Source: an uncultured Prevotellaceae bacterium (GTDB lineage: Bacteria > Bacteroidota > Bacteroidia > Bacteroidales > Bacteroidaceae). Taken from it: 64,000 nucleotides of DNA. Positions within the stretch are counted from its first letter, which is position 1, and the number at the start of each line of letters is the position of its first letter. A program made the position numbers and the translations under genes. Location of the stretch: NCBI GenBank assembly GCA_900316265.1, contig ONCH01000015.1:1-64000 (forward strand), given 5' to 3'. Shown in pieces: positions 7,913 through 17,300 of the stretch. The notes under the pieces were generated by a model. That model was not told the DNA's origin. It made no database searches and was given only the letters and a program-made list of their open reading frames with translations.

Positions 7913-9004
7913 ATGGAACAGAAAAAAATTACCTTTGACAGCTTCATACGTAACATCATATGGGGGGCAGTAGCCGTTGGCATCATCATGTTGCTCAACT
8001 ATCTCAGTGGTGTATTGTTGCCTTTCTTCCTGGCTTGGCTCATCGCCTACCTGTTGTTCCCTCTGGTCAAGTTCTTCCAGTATCGCTGTCACCTGAAATA
8101 CCGCATTGTTGGCATTCTGTGCACCTTCCTGCTGGTGGGTGCAGCACTGACGGGGCTGTTCCTGCTCATGATTCCACCGATGATAGAGGAAGGAGCCCGC
8201 GTAAAGGACCTGCTCATCGCCTATGTGTCGCACGACGAATTCATGAGTAACATTCCGTCGATGATTGACGATTTCATTCACGATCACTTCACCACAGAGG
8301 ACATCAAGGCCATTGTCACCCAGGAGGGATTCATCGATAACGTCAAGCAGACCATTCCCAAGGTATGGAACGTAGTGGCGCAATCGTTCAGCGTCCTGTC
8401 AAGCGTCTTGACGCTAACGATGGTACTGCTCTATACCTTATTCATATTATTAGACTACGAGCAGTTCTCCAACGGCTGGGTGCTGATGCTACCGGAGCGC
8501 TGGCGTCCCATTGCCACACAGGTGGTGAGCGACGTAGAGCAAGGCATGAACAAATACTTCCGCGGACAGGGCTGCGTAGCCTTCTGCGTGGGCGTACTGT
8601 TCAGCATCGGCTTCTTGATTATCGGTTTCCCAATGGCCATTGGCTTAGGAATGTTCATCGGACTGCTGAATATGGTGCCCTACCTGCAGTTGCTGGGTTT
8701 CATCCCCACCATTATCCTGGCTATCGTCAAGGCTGCAGATACGGGAGACAGTTTCTGGATTATCATGCTGTCTGCACTCATCGTCTTCGCGGTGGTACAA
8801 CTTATTCAGGACACTATCCTCACGCCGAAGATCATGGGTAAGGTCATGGGCCTTAACTCAGCTATCATCCTGCTGTCGCTGTCTATCTGGGGCGCTTTGC
8901 TGGGTATTCTGGGTATGATTATTGCCCTGCCAATGACCACGCTGCTGATTACCTATTACCAGAAATATATTGTCAACAAAGAGAAAATAAACAAGAAAAA
9001 ATAA
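7913..9004 (+). CDS. AI-2E family transporter (PerM/YdiK-type permease)
   Basis: 363 residues with the architecture of this family: two or three N-terminal membrane helices (IIWGAVAVGIIMLLNYLSGVLLPFFLAWLIAYLLFP), a soluble central segment (about residues 85-150), then five helices including GCVAFCVGVLFSIGFLIIGFPMAIGLGMFIGLLNMVPYLG-like and the conserved LIQDTILTPKIMGKVMGLNSAIILLSLSIWG. Members have been linked to autoinducer-2 export or to Na+/H+ exchange; neither can be decided here. It is followed after 31 bases by a porin gene on the same strand. Confidence 0.88.
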   Translation: MEQKKITFDSFIRNIIWGAVAVGIIMLLNYLSGVLLPFFLAWLIAYLLFPLVKFFQYRCHLKYRIVGILCTFLLVGAALTGLFLLMIPPMIEEGARVKDLLIAYVSHDEFMSNIPSMIDDFIHDHFTTEDIKAIVTQEGFIDNVKQTIPKVWNVVAQSFSVLSSVLTLTMVLLYTLFILLDYEQFSNGWVLMLPERWRPIATQVVSDVEQGMNKYFRGQGCVAFCVGVLFSIGFLIIGFPMAIGLGMFIGLLNMVPYLQLLGFIPTIILAIVKAADTGDSFWIIMLSALIVFAVVQLIQDTILTPKIMGKVMGLNSAIILLSLSIWGALLGILGMIIALPMTTLLITYYQKYIVNKEKINKKK

Positions 9005-9035
9005 GACGGGAAACGTTTTAACCATTAAATAAAAG

Positions 9036-10100
9036 ATGAAAGCAATTAGAATTATCAGTATGATGATGCTGCTCTCATTGACAGCCAGCGCTCAGGAAAA
9101 GAAAGAAATCAACTGGCTGGAGGAATTGAAGAGTCGCATCACCATTAACGGTTACATGCAAGGTGGTTACGAATACAGCGACAAAGGCGGTCAGACCACC
9201 AGCACGTTCAACTTCAAGCGCGCCATCTTCTGGGGAAGAGCACGCATTACTGACCGCTGGTCGTTTATGTTCATGAACAACTTCGCCCTATCAAAGGGTG
9301 TCTTGGAGTTCTGGACTGACTACCGCGTGACTAACGACAAGGCGCTGACCGTTCGCATCGGACAGTTCCAGCACCCGTTCTCATTGGAGAGTCCGCTGAC
9401 GCCCACCATGCTCGAGCTCGTAGACATCACCTCACAGGCTGTTACCAATCTGGCCAATGGCAACGAGCCGTTGCTGGGCCCCAACTACGGTCGTGACCAG
9501 GGTATCATGCTGTTGGGCGACCTCTTCAACGACCATTTCCACTATGAGTTGGCTGTCATGAACGGACAGGGCATCAATGTCGCCGACGGCAACAGCGACA
9601 AGGACGTCATTCTGAAATTAGAATACCGTCCCAGCAAGGAGTTCCGCATCGTGGCCTCTGGACAGAAGGGTCGCGGACATGCTGTCAACACCTGTGCATG
9701 GAACCCTGACGTAGCTATTGGTGACGACTACCGTCGCGACCGCGTCAGCTTTGGTGGCGAGGCAAAAATTCCCACTGTGCTGGGACGCAAGTCGACAAGT
9801 GGCGGCATCTGTCTGCGCAGTGAGTTCCTCGCCGGTAAGGATGGCGAAGTAGGCAGTCGTGGTGCCTATCTCACAGGTTCGGTAGCCTTGGGTAAGGGTC
9901 TTGATGTTATCGCATCTGCCGACTATTACGACCGCAATACGTCGGAGAGCGGTTGGCAACAGACAAATCTTACTGGCGGCATGCAATACTGGTTCTACCC
10001 CAAGTGCCGTCTGCAACTGCAGTACACACACAGCTTCTGCGGTCACCTGATGGGCGACGACCACAACCGCGTCCAGGCTCAAGTGCAGGTAGCATTCTAA
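9036..10100 (+). CDS. Outer-membrane porin, phosphate-selective OprO/P-like
   Basis: 354 residues. A signal peptide ending at ASAQ is followed by alternating amphipathic beta-strands and a C-terminal aromatic residue (VQAQVQVAF), as in outer-membrane barrels. The N-terminal ITINGYMQGGYEYSD, the middle VRIGQFQHPFSLESPLTPTMLELVD and GRDQGIMLLGDLFNDHFHYELAVMNGQGIN are blocks of the phosphate-selective porin O/P family. The solute is unknown. Its location between a permease and a sodium:solute symporter gene, with short gaps, suggests one transcript for uptake of an anionic or small organic solute (inference). Confidence 0.85.
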   Translation: MKAIRIISMMMLLSLTASAQEKKEINWLEELKSRITINGYMQGGYEYSDKGGQTTSTFNFKRAIFWGRARITDRWSFMFMNNFALSKGVLEFWTDYRVTNDKALTVRIGQFQHPFSLESPLTPTMLELVDITSQAVTNLANGNEPLLGPNYGRDQGIMLLGDLFNDHFHYELAVMNGQGINVADGNSDKDVILKLEYRPSKEFRIVASGQKGRGHAVNTCAWNPDVAIGDDYRRDRVSFGGEAKIPTVLGRKSTSGGICLRSEFLAGKDGEVGSRGAYLTGSVALGKGLDVIASADYYDRNTSESGWQQTNLTGGMQYWFYPKCRLQLQYTHSFCGHLMGDDHNRVQAQVQVAF

Positions 10101-10107
10101 ATTCTCG

Positions 10108-10141
10108 AAATAACGTAATAACGACATAACGGAATAACGAA
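10108..10141. repeat. Four copies of ATAACG at an 8-bp step
   Basis: ATAACG occurs at 10110, 10118, 10126 and 10134, exactly eight bases apart, filling the 41-bp gap between the porin and symporter genes and ending at the symporter ATG. Confidence 0.8.
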
Positions 10142-11662
10142 ATGTTTATCAAAGTTCTTCTGACCATCATCTTCCTGGCCGTGATGATTGGCGTGGGTCT
10201 CTACACCCGCAAGCAGGCCAGCAGTGTGGACGGCTTCGTACTCGGCGGACGTGCCGTAGGTCCGTGGCTTACCGCTTTTGCCTTTGGCACCAGTTATTTC
10301 TCCGCAGTAGTCTTTGTGGGCTATGCCGGACAGTTCGGTTGGAAATACGGACTCTCCAGCGCATGGATTGGTATCGGCAATGCCATTATCGGTTCCTTGC
10401 TGGCGTGGGTCATTCTCGGCAAGCGTACAAAACTTATGACGCAGCATATCGAAAGCCGCACCATGCCCGATTTCTTCGGTACCCGTTTCCAGGACCAGGG
10501 ACTGCGCGTAGCAGCCAGTATCATTGCCTTCGTGTTCCTGATTCCCTATACCGCTGGTGTGTATAGCGGCATTTCACGACTCTTTGAGATGGGTTTCAAT
10601 ATCCCCTACGAGTATTGTGTAGTCATCATGTCAGTCCTTACTGCCGTATATGTCATCCTTGGTGGTTATAAAGCAACGGCCATGAACGACTTTATTCAGG
10701 GCATCATAATGCTATTCGGAATTGTTGCAGTCATTCTTGCAGTACTGAATGCGCAGGGTGGCTTGGTGGCTGCTGTTGACAAGCTGGCTGCCCTACCCTC
10801 TGATGCAGATCCATCGGTGAATGGCGGCTTTGCCTCGTGGTTCGGTCCAGACCCATGGGGACTGCTGGGAGTGGTTATCCTGACATCACTGGGTACTATG
10901 GGACTGCCGCAGATGGTGGGTAAGTTCTATAGCATCACCGACGAGAGTGCCATCAAGCGTGGTACTGTCATCTCGACCATCTTCGCCTTCGTTGTGGCTG
11001 GTGGCTGCTATTTCCTCGGTGGTTTCGGCCGTCTGTACGACCCTGTTATCGCAGTTAACGGCAAGATTGCCTACGACAGTATCGTTCCCGCTATGCTGGT
11101 CACACTGCCCGACGTGCTTATTGCACTCGTAGTCTTGCTAGTACTCTCTGCCTCCATGTCAACGCTGGCCTCACTGGTGCTCACATCATCAAGCACGATG
11201 ACACTCGACCTTATTTATCGCGACAAGAAATCGTTGCCTGGCGAAGTGGAGGAAGGAACCATCGACGATACGGTGGCTGAGAAGATTGAGCAGCGCAAGG
11301 TGGTAGTGATGCGCGTACTGATTATGTTCTTTATCGCCATCTCCCTGATGATTGCCCTCAATCCGCCGACGTTTATTGCCCAGCTGATGGGTATCTCGTG
11401 GGGTGCACTGGCTGGTGCCTTCCTCGCTCCTTTCATGCTCGGTCTTTACTGGCGTGGTGTTACAACTACCAGCGTCTGGGCTTGCTTCTTCTGGGGCGTA
11501 GGACTGACGGTTGTCAATATGCTGTTGGGCAATCTGATTAATCCTATCAACTGTGGCGCCATCGCCATGCTGGGTGGTTTCCCTGTAGTATGGGTTACTA
11601 GTCTGCTGACGAAGAAGATAGACAGCAATATTGTCAACAAGATTTTTGAATGCTACAAATAA
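10142..11662 (+). CDS. Sodium:solute symporter (SSS family)
   Basis: 506 residues with about 13 predicted membrane helices of the LeuT-fold SSS family. The N-terminal VDGFVLGGRAVGPWLTAFAFGTSYFSAVVFVGYAGQFGWKYGLSSAWIGIG is the family's TM1-TM2 sodium-site region, and GLPQMVGKFYSITDESAIKRGTVIS is the second characteristic block; ASMSTLASLVLTSSSTMTLDLIYR matches the TM8 sodium-site helix. It co-transports Na+ with an organic solute that cannot be named. The start ATG lies at the end of an 8-bp repeat array and no promoter is seen in the 41-bp gap, so it is probably read from the upstream porin/permease message. Confidence 0.92.
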   Translation: MFIKVLLTIIFLAVMIGVGLYTRKQASSVDGFVLGGRAVGPWLTAFAFGTSYFSAVVFVGYAGQFGWKYGLSSAWIGIGNAIIGSLLAWVILGKRTKLMTQHIESRTMPDFFGTRFQDQGLRVAASIIAFVFLIPYTAGVYSGISRLFEMGFNIPYEYCVVIMSVLTAVYVILGGYKATAMNDFIQGIIMLFGIVAVILAVLNAQGGLVAAVDKLAALPSDADPSVNGGFASWFGPDPWGLLGVVILTSLGTMGLPQMVGKFYSITDESAIKRGTVISTIFAFVVAGGCYFLGGFGRLYDPVIAVNGKIAYDSIVPAMLVTLPDVLIALVVLLVLSASMSTLASLVLTSSSTMTLDLIYRDKKSLPGEVEEGTIDDTVAEKIEQRKVVVMRVLIMFFIAISLMIALNPPTFIAQLMGISWGALAGAFLAPFMLGLYWRGVTTTSVWACFFWGVGLTVVNMLLGNLINPINCGAIAMLGGFPVVWVTSLLTKKIDSNIVNKIFECYK

Positions 11663-11682
11663 GCACCTGTAATAGCAACATT

Positions 11683-11717
11683 AAAAATGGACGGTCCTCA
11701 ACAGACCGCCCATTTTT
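11683..11717. terminator. Bidirectional intrinsic terminator
   Basis: 14-base arms with one mismatch (AAAAATGGACGGTC and GACCGCCCATTTTT) around a 7-base loop, A-rich on the left and T-rich on the right. It lies between the convergent symporter and C10 protease genes and can serve both. Confidence 0.85.
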
Positions 11718-11737
11718 AATATACTATGGTGAAGAAA

Positions 11738-14260
11738 TTACTTCACAAACTTCTTACCCTTCTGAATATACAGGCCCTTACTGGGTTGAGCATTTATCCT
11801 GCGGCCTTGCAAGTCGTAGGCGTTACCTCTACCCTCTTCCATCTTACTTCTTACTTCAGTAATGCCTGTTGTTGACTCAGTAACAGTCAGCACACCAGCC
11901 ACGAAAGTGAGCTTATAGCTCTCGGCTGTAGCAGTGACGGTGATAGGATACTCACCAACAGGAGAACTCTCGTCAGCCTCACAGGTGAATACAGGCTCAA
12001 CAGTCCAAACAGGAACCGTCTCGTTGTTCACCAGTCCGTCGAATACCAGCAAGAACTCCGGATTGGGTTGTCCCTGCTCACGGGTAGCGTTCTCAACAGT
12101 AGCCGTAGCATCCACCTTCTGCACGATAAGGTAGCCATCATACAAATCAATATTCTCGCCATCGATAGTTCCCTTACTGATGGTAACGGGATACTTACCA
12201 GCAGGAGAAGTGGGCGTTGCCTCACAACTCAGCACAGGCTCACCTGTAATGGGATCGCCTGATACGGAATATACAAATATAGGATTCTCCTCACCATACT
12301 TACGAATAGTATTACGCACCTTCACGCTGGAGCCATATTCTATAATATTGTCAAAGTCATCGTTCTTGAAGGCTTTCCACTGTGCCGACTGTGCATATTT
12401 GGTCTTCGTTCCTGCAGGGACATACAGTTTGCAGGTATATACAGTAATTCCAGCAAAGACGTCACTACCTTTCAGTTCAGGAACTTCCTTGTTGACTACA
12501 CGAATCTCCATCAGACCACTGCAGTTACGCATAGCCTCACGACCAATCGTAGTCAGGCTGGCAGGCAGCACCACCTTCGACAGACGAGCACAGCCAGCCA
12601 TTGCACAGTTGCGCAGAGCCACCGTACCATCGGCAATTCTCAATTCTCCACTCTTCACAGGCAGTACGGCAATAATCTCCGTCTTTTCTGTGTTCCATAC
12701 TATCTCGTCGTCAATGACAAAATCAGCATCAGCTGCAATCTCGCCAATCTCCAGTTCACGGAGTTGTGTACAGAGACCTAAGCCACCTTCACCCCACCTC
12801 TTCAAACCTGCAGGCAACACCAGTTTCTGCAGATACTTACAACCCCAAAAAGCCTTAGCGGGAAGTTCATCATCAGCCGTTGTCAGCTTTTTGCCATTCT
12901 CTATCAGGTAGGGGTCACCACCACTGACAATACGCGCTTCTGAGAGGTCAAGCACCTGTAAGTAACCACCAGTCTTCTCACCATTCTCATCAACACCACC
13001 CAAGCGACGAATCTGACGCAGGTCGCTAGAGTTGAGATTACCAGTAATCTTCAGCGTACCAACAGTACCAATCTTTTCGTCATCCAATACAGTATTCAGT
13101 GTACCTGCCTCAGCGAGTTCAACACTCTCCTCAGTAAGTTCACGGGGGGCACCCTTGACACCGATAATCATATCCTGACCCATATTGAACGTGTACCAAC
13201 CAGGATTCAGCAGAGCGATATCGTAATAGCCGTCGTCATCGCCAGACCAGCCCCAGTTGACATACACCTTACCTTCTTCGTTGTATCCATGAAGCACAAA
13301 GGCATGACCACCACTGCTATAGCTGGCACCGCCATAGTAACAGGGACCATCCTCACTGAGTGTGCGATAGACGATATCCATCCACTCAGCCTCGGTATAG
13401 TTGTCGCGCTCCAGACACTCTGCTTCAGCAATGCCGAAATAGGTACGCAGACCAGCGGCAGCATCTGTGGAGTAGGCACCAGAGCCATTCTCCGTATTAT
13501 TGGAACCACCATATTGCATGTCAGCAGCAACACCACAGTCGCGCATCAGCACAGCTACAGCCATTGCCTGATCGTCATTATAGGAAACGCCCTTGTAATC
13601 ATCCAGCATGTTTGCCCAATCGTAGGTATGCTCACCAAAATCGGCTGTAATAGCCGTTCCCGTATAGTTTCCCTGAGGATAATATATAGTGCGTGAACCA
13701 ATACCACACACGGGAACTTCAAAATACTTCAGCACCTGAGCCATAGCCGTAGCCACACAACCCGTCACGCAACGACCACCACCATAGAGAGACGTAGGCA
13801 ACAGACGGTTATATGGTTCACCCTGGTCCCATAATGTTGTCATCAATGGACCTACATGCGTGGGATATTTTGCAGGATCGGGCTTGGTAGTACTCAGGCT
13901 GACGCCATTTTGTACAGCATACTGTACGGCACCCTGAACAGCCTCCAACCACCAACGGAAATTCTCATTAGCGCCATCGGAATACTTGGATGTCGAGACA
14001 CCCAGCACCTCTGGCACCAAGTCGTCAGCAGCAATCACAGCAAAGCCACCCTGCTCATTACCAATAATCTGGTATTCAGCAGTAGTCTTTAGAACATTCA
14101 AGGCAGCAGCCTTACGAGGCGCCATCTTCTTACCTTTACGCTCTCCATTGATAGCTTTGGCAGCAGCCTCTTTCATCTGTGCCGGCGTACGAGGAGCAGC
14201 ATCTACCATCAGGGCCACCATTAACATAAGGCCCAACAGTACTGTACAATTTCTTTTCAT
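11738..14260 (-). CDS. Secreted C10 family cysteine protease with C-terminal repeat domains
   Basis: 840 residues. Order: signal peptide (cut near VDAAPR), an inhibitory propeptide-like region (about residues 25-125), the C10 (streptopain/interpain) catalytic domain with Cys168 in GCVATAMAQ and His319 in SGGHAFVLHGY followed by VNWGWSGDDDGYY, a leucine-rich BspA-like segment (about 390-600; LPASLTTIGREAMRNCSGL), two MBG-type beta domains (about 635-790) and a C-terminal tail AYDLQGRRI...KGLYIQKGKKFVK that resembles T9SS-type sorting ends of Prevotella. The protein is probably exported to the cell surface as a zymogen and degrades proteins. A 7-bp repeat array encodes the linker just before the tail. 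Confidence 0.9.
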   Translation of the reverse strand: MKRNCTVLLGLMLMVALMVDAAPRTPAQMKEAAAKAINGERKGKKMAPRKAAALNVLKTTAEYQIIGNEQGGFAVIAADDLVPEVLGVSTSKYSDGANENFRWWLEAVQGAVQYAVQNGVSLSTTKPDPAKYPTHVGPLMTTLWDQGEPYNRLLPTSLYGGGRCVTGCVATAMAQVLKYFEVPVCGIGSRTIYYPQGNYTGTAITADFGEHTYDWANMLDDYKGVSYNDDQAMAVAVLMRDCGVAADMQYGGSNNTENGSGAYSTDAAAGLRTYFGIAEAECLERDNYTEAEWMDIVYRTLSEDGPCYYGGASYSSGGHAFVLHGYNEEGKVYVNWGWSGDDDGYYDIALLNPGWYTFNMGQDMIIGVKGAPRELTEESVELAEAGTLNTVLDDEKIGTVGTLKITGNLNSSDLRQIRRLGGVDENGEKTGGYLQVLDLSEARIVSGGDPYLIENGKKLTTADDELPAKAFWGCKYLQKLVLPAGLKRWGEGGLGLCTQLRELEIGEIAADADFVIDDEIVWNTEKTEIIAVLPVKSGELRIADGTVALRNCAMAGCARLSKVVLPASLTTIGREAMRNCSGLMEIRVVNKEVPELKGSDVFAGITVYTCKLYVPAGTKTKYAQSAQWKAFKNDDFDNIIEYGSSVKVRNTIRKYGEENPIFVYSVSGDPITGEPVLSCEATPTSPAGKYPVTISKGTIDGENIDLYDGYLIVQKVDATATVENATREQGQPNPEFLLVFDGLVNNETVPVWTVEPVFTCEADESSPVGEYPITVTATAESYKLTFVAGVLTVTESTTGITEVRSKMEEGRGNAYDLQGRRINAQPSKGLYIQKGKKFVK
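11823..11857. repeat. Five 7-bp repeat units inside the C10 protease gene
   Basis: Units such as TTACTTC are arranged head to tail at an exact 7-base step with two identical copies at the right end. They encode the charged linker EVRSKMEEGRGN directly before the sorting-type tail. Confidence 0.7.
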
Positions 14261-14288
14261 TTTTGTGTGTTTATTTTACAATTGTGTG

Positions 14289-14319
14289 CAAAGGTACAAA
14301 AAAAGTAAGAAATTGCAAA
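14289..14319 (-). promoter_or_regulatory. Promoter of the C10 protease gene
   Basis: Minus-strand TTTG (plus 14316-14319), 19 bp, TACCTTTG (plus 14289-14296), 28 bases before the ATG. Confidence 0.8.
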
Positions 14320-14339
14320 GAAAATGCATAAAAAAAAGA

Positions 14340-14365
14340 AAAAGTGCAACTTTTGCTGCACTTTT
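14340..14365 (-). terminator. Intrinsic terminator of the large secreted-protein gene
   Basis: Perfect 9-bp stem (AAAAGTGCA/TGCACTTTT) with an 8-base loop, followed on the minus strand by a long T-rich run; 22 bp after the stop of the 1797-residue protein gene. Confidence 0.8.
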
Positions 14366-14387
14366 CCTTTAAATATGTGGTTTCAGA

Positions 14388-17300
14388 TTACTTAACCATA
14401 ATCTTCTTACCGTTCACGATATAGAGGCCCTTCAAACCGTCGAGGCTCTTAGCCTGATTGCGAATCAGCTTACCATCGATAGAGTAAACATCAACGGGCT
14501 TGCCATCAGCAGCAATCTGCTCGATACCAGTAACGATTTCAATCGTAGCAGTAGTAACACGTGACTCTGCACCGTTAGCATATACAGCAGATACGCCGAA
14601 GGTCTGTGTACCAACCTCAACCTTATCTGCAGCTACAGTGTAAGTAGTTTTGTCACCATCAACAGTAGCAATCTTCTCGTTATTGTAGTAGATGTTGAAC
14701 GAAGCTACAGTAGCAGTTGTATTAGCGCTGAACTTCACATCGTCAATCAGCAGACCGAATACATCGGTAGAAGTGTGACGAATAGCGAAGTACTTCGTAC
14801 CTGCGGGCAGGTCAGCAGAGAACTCAGTCCACTCAGTAGCATCGGAAGAGTAATCAGCAACCTTTGTGAAGCTATTAACATTATTGTCAGTAGAAGAAGC
14901 CCAAACCTCGAAGGTCTCAGCACCATACTGATTAGTAATAACACGAGCGAAGAAGCTAATGGTCTGTGCAGTACCTGGCAGTTCAGGAGAAATCATCCAG
15001 TGGTCAGTAGCAGGAGCATTACTTTCTTCAGCTGGACAGAACGATACCATGAACTGATTACCACTGTGAGGAGCATAGGTCTCAGCCATTGCTTCAGAAA
15101 TCTGAGAAGGATTGAACACGATGAATCCCATTGGCTGATATGCGTTCGGGAAGTCAGTACCATTGAATCCATAAGTTCCAATTCCGTTGCCATCGTAAAC
15201 AGTCCAGTCACCGAATGCACCAGTGTGCTGATCAGCAGTAATACCACCAAGACCGAATGGCTCAAATACAGTCTCGTCGTCGAAGCTCTCAGTAACCTCA
15301 GCAACACCACCTTCATTAACAGTCCAAGTGAGGTCTACGCCAGCTTTGCCCTTATCCTCAGCAAGCAGAGATGTAGGAGCAACAGCAGCAGGCTCCTGAA
15401 CAGTAATGATAGTACTTGCGGTATTGTCCTCAGGGAGCAACTCGTTCTCATACTCAACACTAACAGTCAGTGTTACGTCACCAGCCTCGTCGAAGATAGA
15501 GGTCTCGTAGTCAACCTCGATGATGTCCTTCGTGAACGGAGCAAGCTCCTTGTCACCAATAACGTTTGTCAGCGCCTTGTTACCAGCTGTGATAGATACA
15601 ACATAGTCCTTCACGGGATTCTCACCTGCATTGGTTACAGTAGCAACTATCTTAGCCTTCTGACCAGCAACTACAGACTTCGGAGCCTGAATGTCAGCCA
15701 CGAGGTTGTACTGATACAAGTCAACAATCTTGATATTGTCAATCAGCAGCAGGTCACCGTAGTCCAAGACAACATTACCATTGTCGTCATAACCAGTAGC
15801 AATAGAAGGATTAGTAACGTCGATACCGATTGCAAAGCGGACGAAGCGCTCAGTATTAACATTAGCCAGAGAAACCTTCACTGTTGAGTAGTTTTCAGTA
15901 ACGGGAACAGTAGCAATTACCTCCCAGTCACCACCATCCTTGCTTGCAAAGACCTTAGCATTGGCAGCACCAATACCCATAGCATCGAACAACAGAGTTG
16001 GGTTAGCAACACCCTTGATGTTTACACGACCTGACTCCAAGCGAACCAGACCTGGCTCGTCAACAGTGGTAATAGCAAGTGCGCAGTCGTCGTCAGAAGC
16101 CACACCAGTGAGGAAACCATAGGTGTTTTCGCAACCGTCTACAGCCCATGTACCATAAGCGAGATTACCACCAGTGAAGCTCTCTGCGAACGGCAACTCG
16201 TAAGGAGCACCTACCAGAGCCCATGTGTAACCACCTGCAAATTCATCACCTGCAGCAGGAGCAGCAGCATCACCCTGGAGTGCTACGACACCGAAGTACT
16301 TGTAATCCTGCTCACCCTCGTCACAAGGATAGTCAAATGTAGCAGAGGTCTGACCCGTAACGGTGGCGAGAACATCGTCAACAACAAGTACCTGCCAGAA
16401 CCAAACAGTCTCAACGTGCATGCTTACTACAGCATACTTCACATCAGCCAGATTGACATAGCCACCGTTCTTACCAGCAACAGCATCCCAAGACATGCTG
16501 ATGGTATTGGCAGTTGTACCAGTTACCTGGATGTTTGCTACATCACCGACCTCGTCAACACCAACGAATACAGATTTCTTTTCAGACTTCAGACCGTCGC
16601 CAGACTCGTTAGCAGCAACTACATAGTAAGTATAGATCTTACCATTCTCAACGTTGGTATCCTTCCAACTCTGAGCAGAACCAGCAGCAACACCAGTCAG
16701 TGTGTTAACCAGCTCGTTGTCACGATAGATCTTCACGTCAACATTACCCTCCAGTGCATTACCATTGATAGCCTTGGCAGGAGCGGTGAATGACAGGTTA
16801 GCCTCCAGAGCGCCCTCAGCACCAGCAGCAACAGCAAAGTCAGCAACAGCTGCAGGAGCAGTCTCCTCAGGAGCGAGCTCAACGGTCAGAGTCTGTACAC
16901 ACAGGTTGAACATGTCTGCATCAGAGGTAGCGTGGATAGCGAAATTATATGAACCATCCTCAGCGGGTGCGAATGTACCCTCATACTCATTCCATACACT
17001 GTTAGTAGCCTCGTCATCACCAGAAATGGTAGTTTCAGGAATAACCTTCTCTGTCAGGCCAGCTACTGTAGGTTCCTTACCAGCCAGGACCTCAAACTTC
17101 TCATCATAGCCAGAGTTACGGGCAGTAACAATGACATTATACTTCTTACCTGCCTTCAGCTTGAACGGCATTGTAACCAGATAATCGTCAGCGGCATTAG
17201 AAGAGCTATAGCCATAGTAAGCACCATACGATGCACTCCACAGCCAAGTCTTGCCATCACCATTGTTATCAATAACGCCGAACAGATCCAGCAGATCCTC

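Noticed and set aside
14775-15887. 370-codon plus-strand frame inside the large secreted-protein gene
   Set aside because: Serine/asparagine/leucine-rich shadow of the real frame; no promoter, signal or motif.
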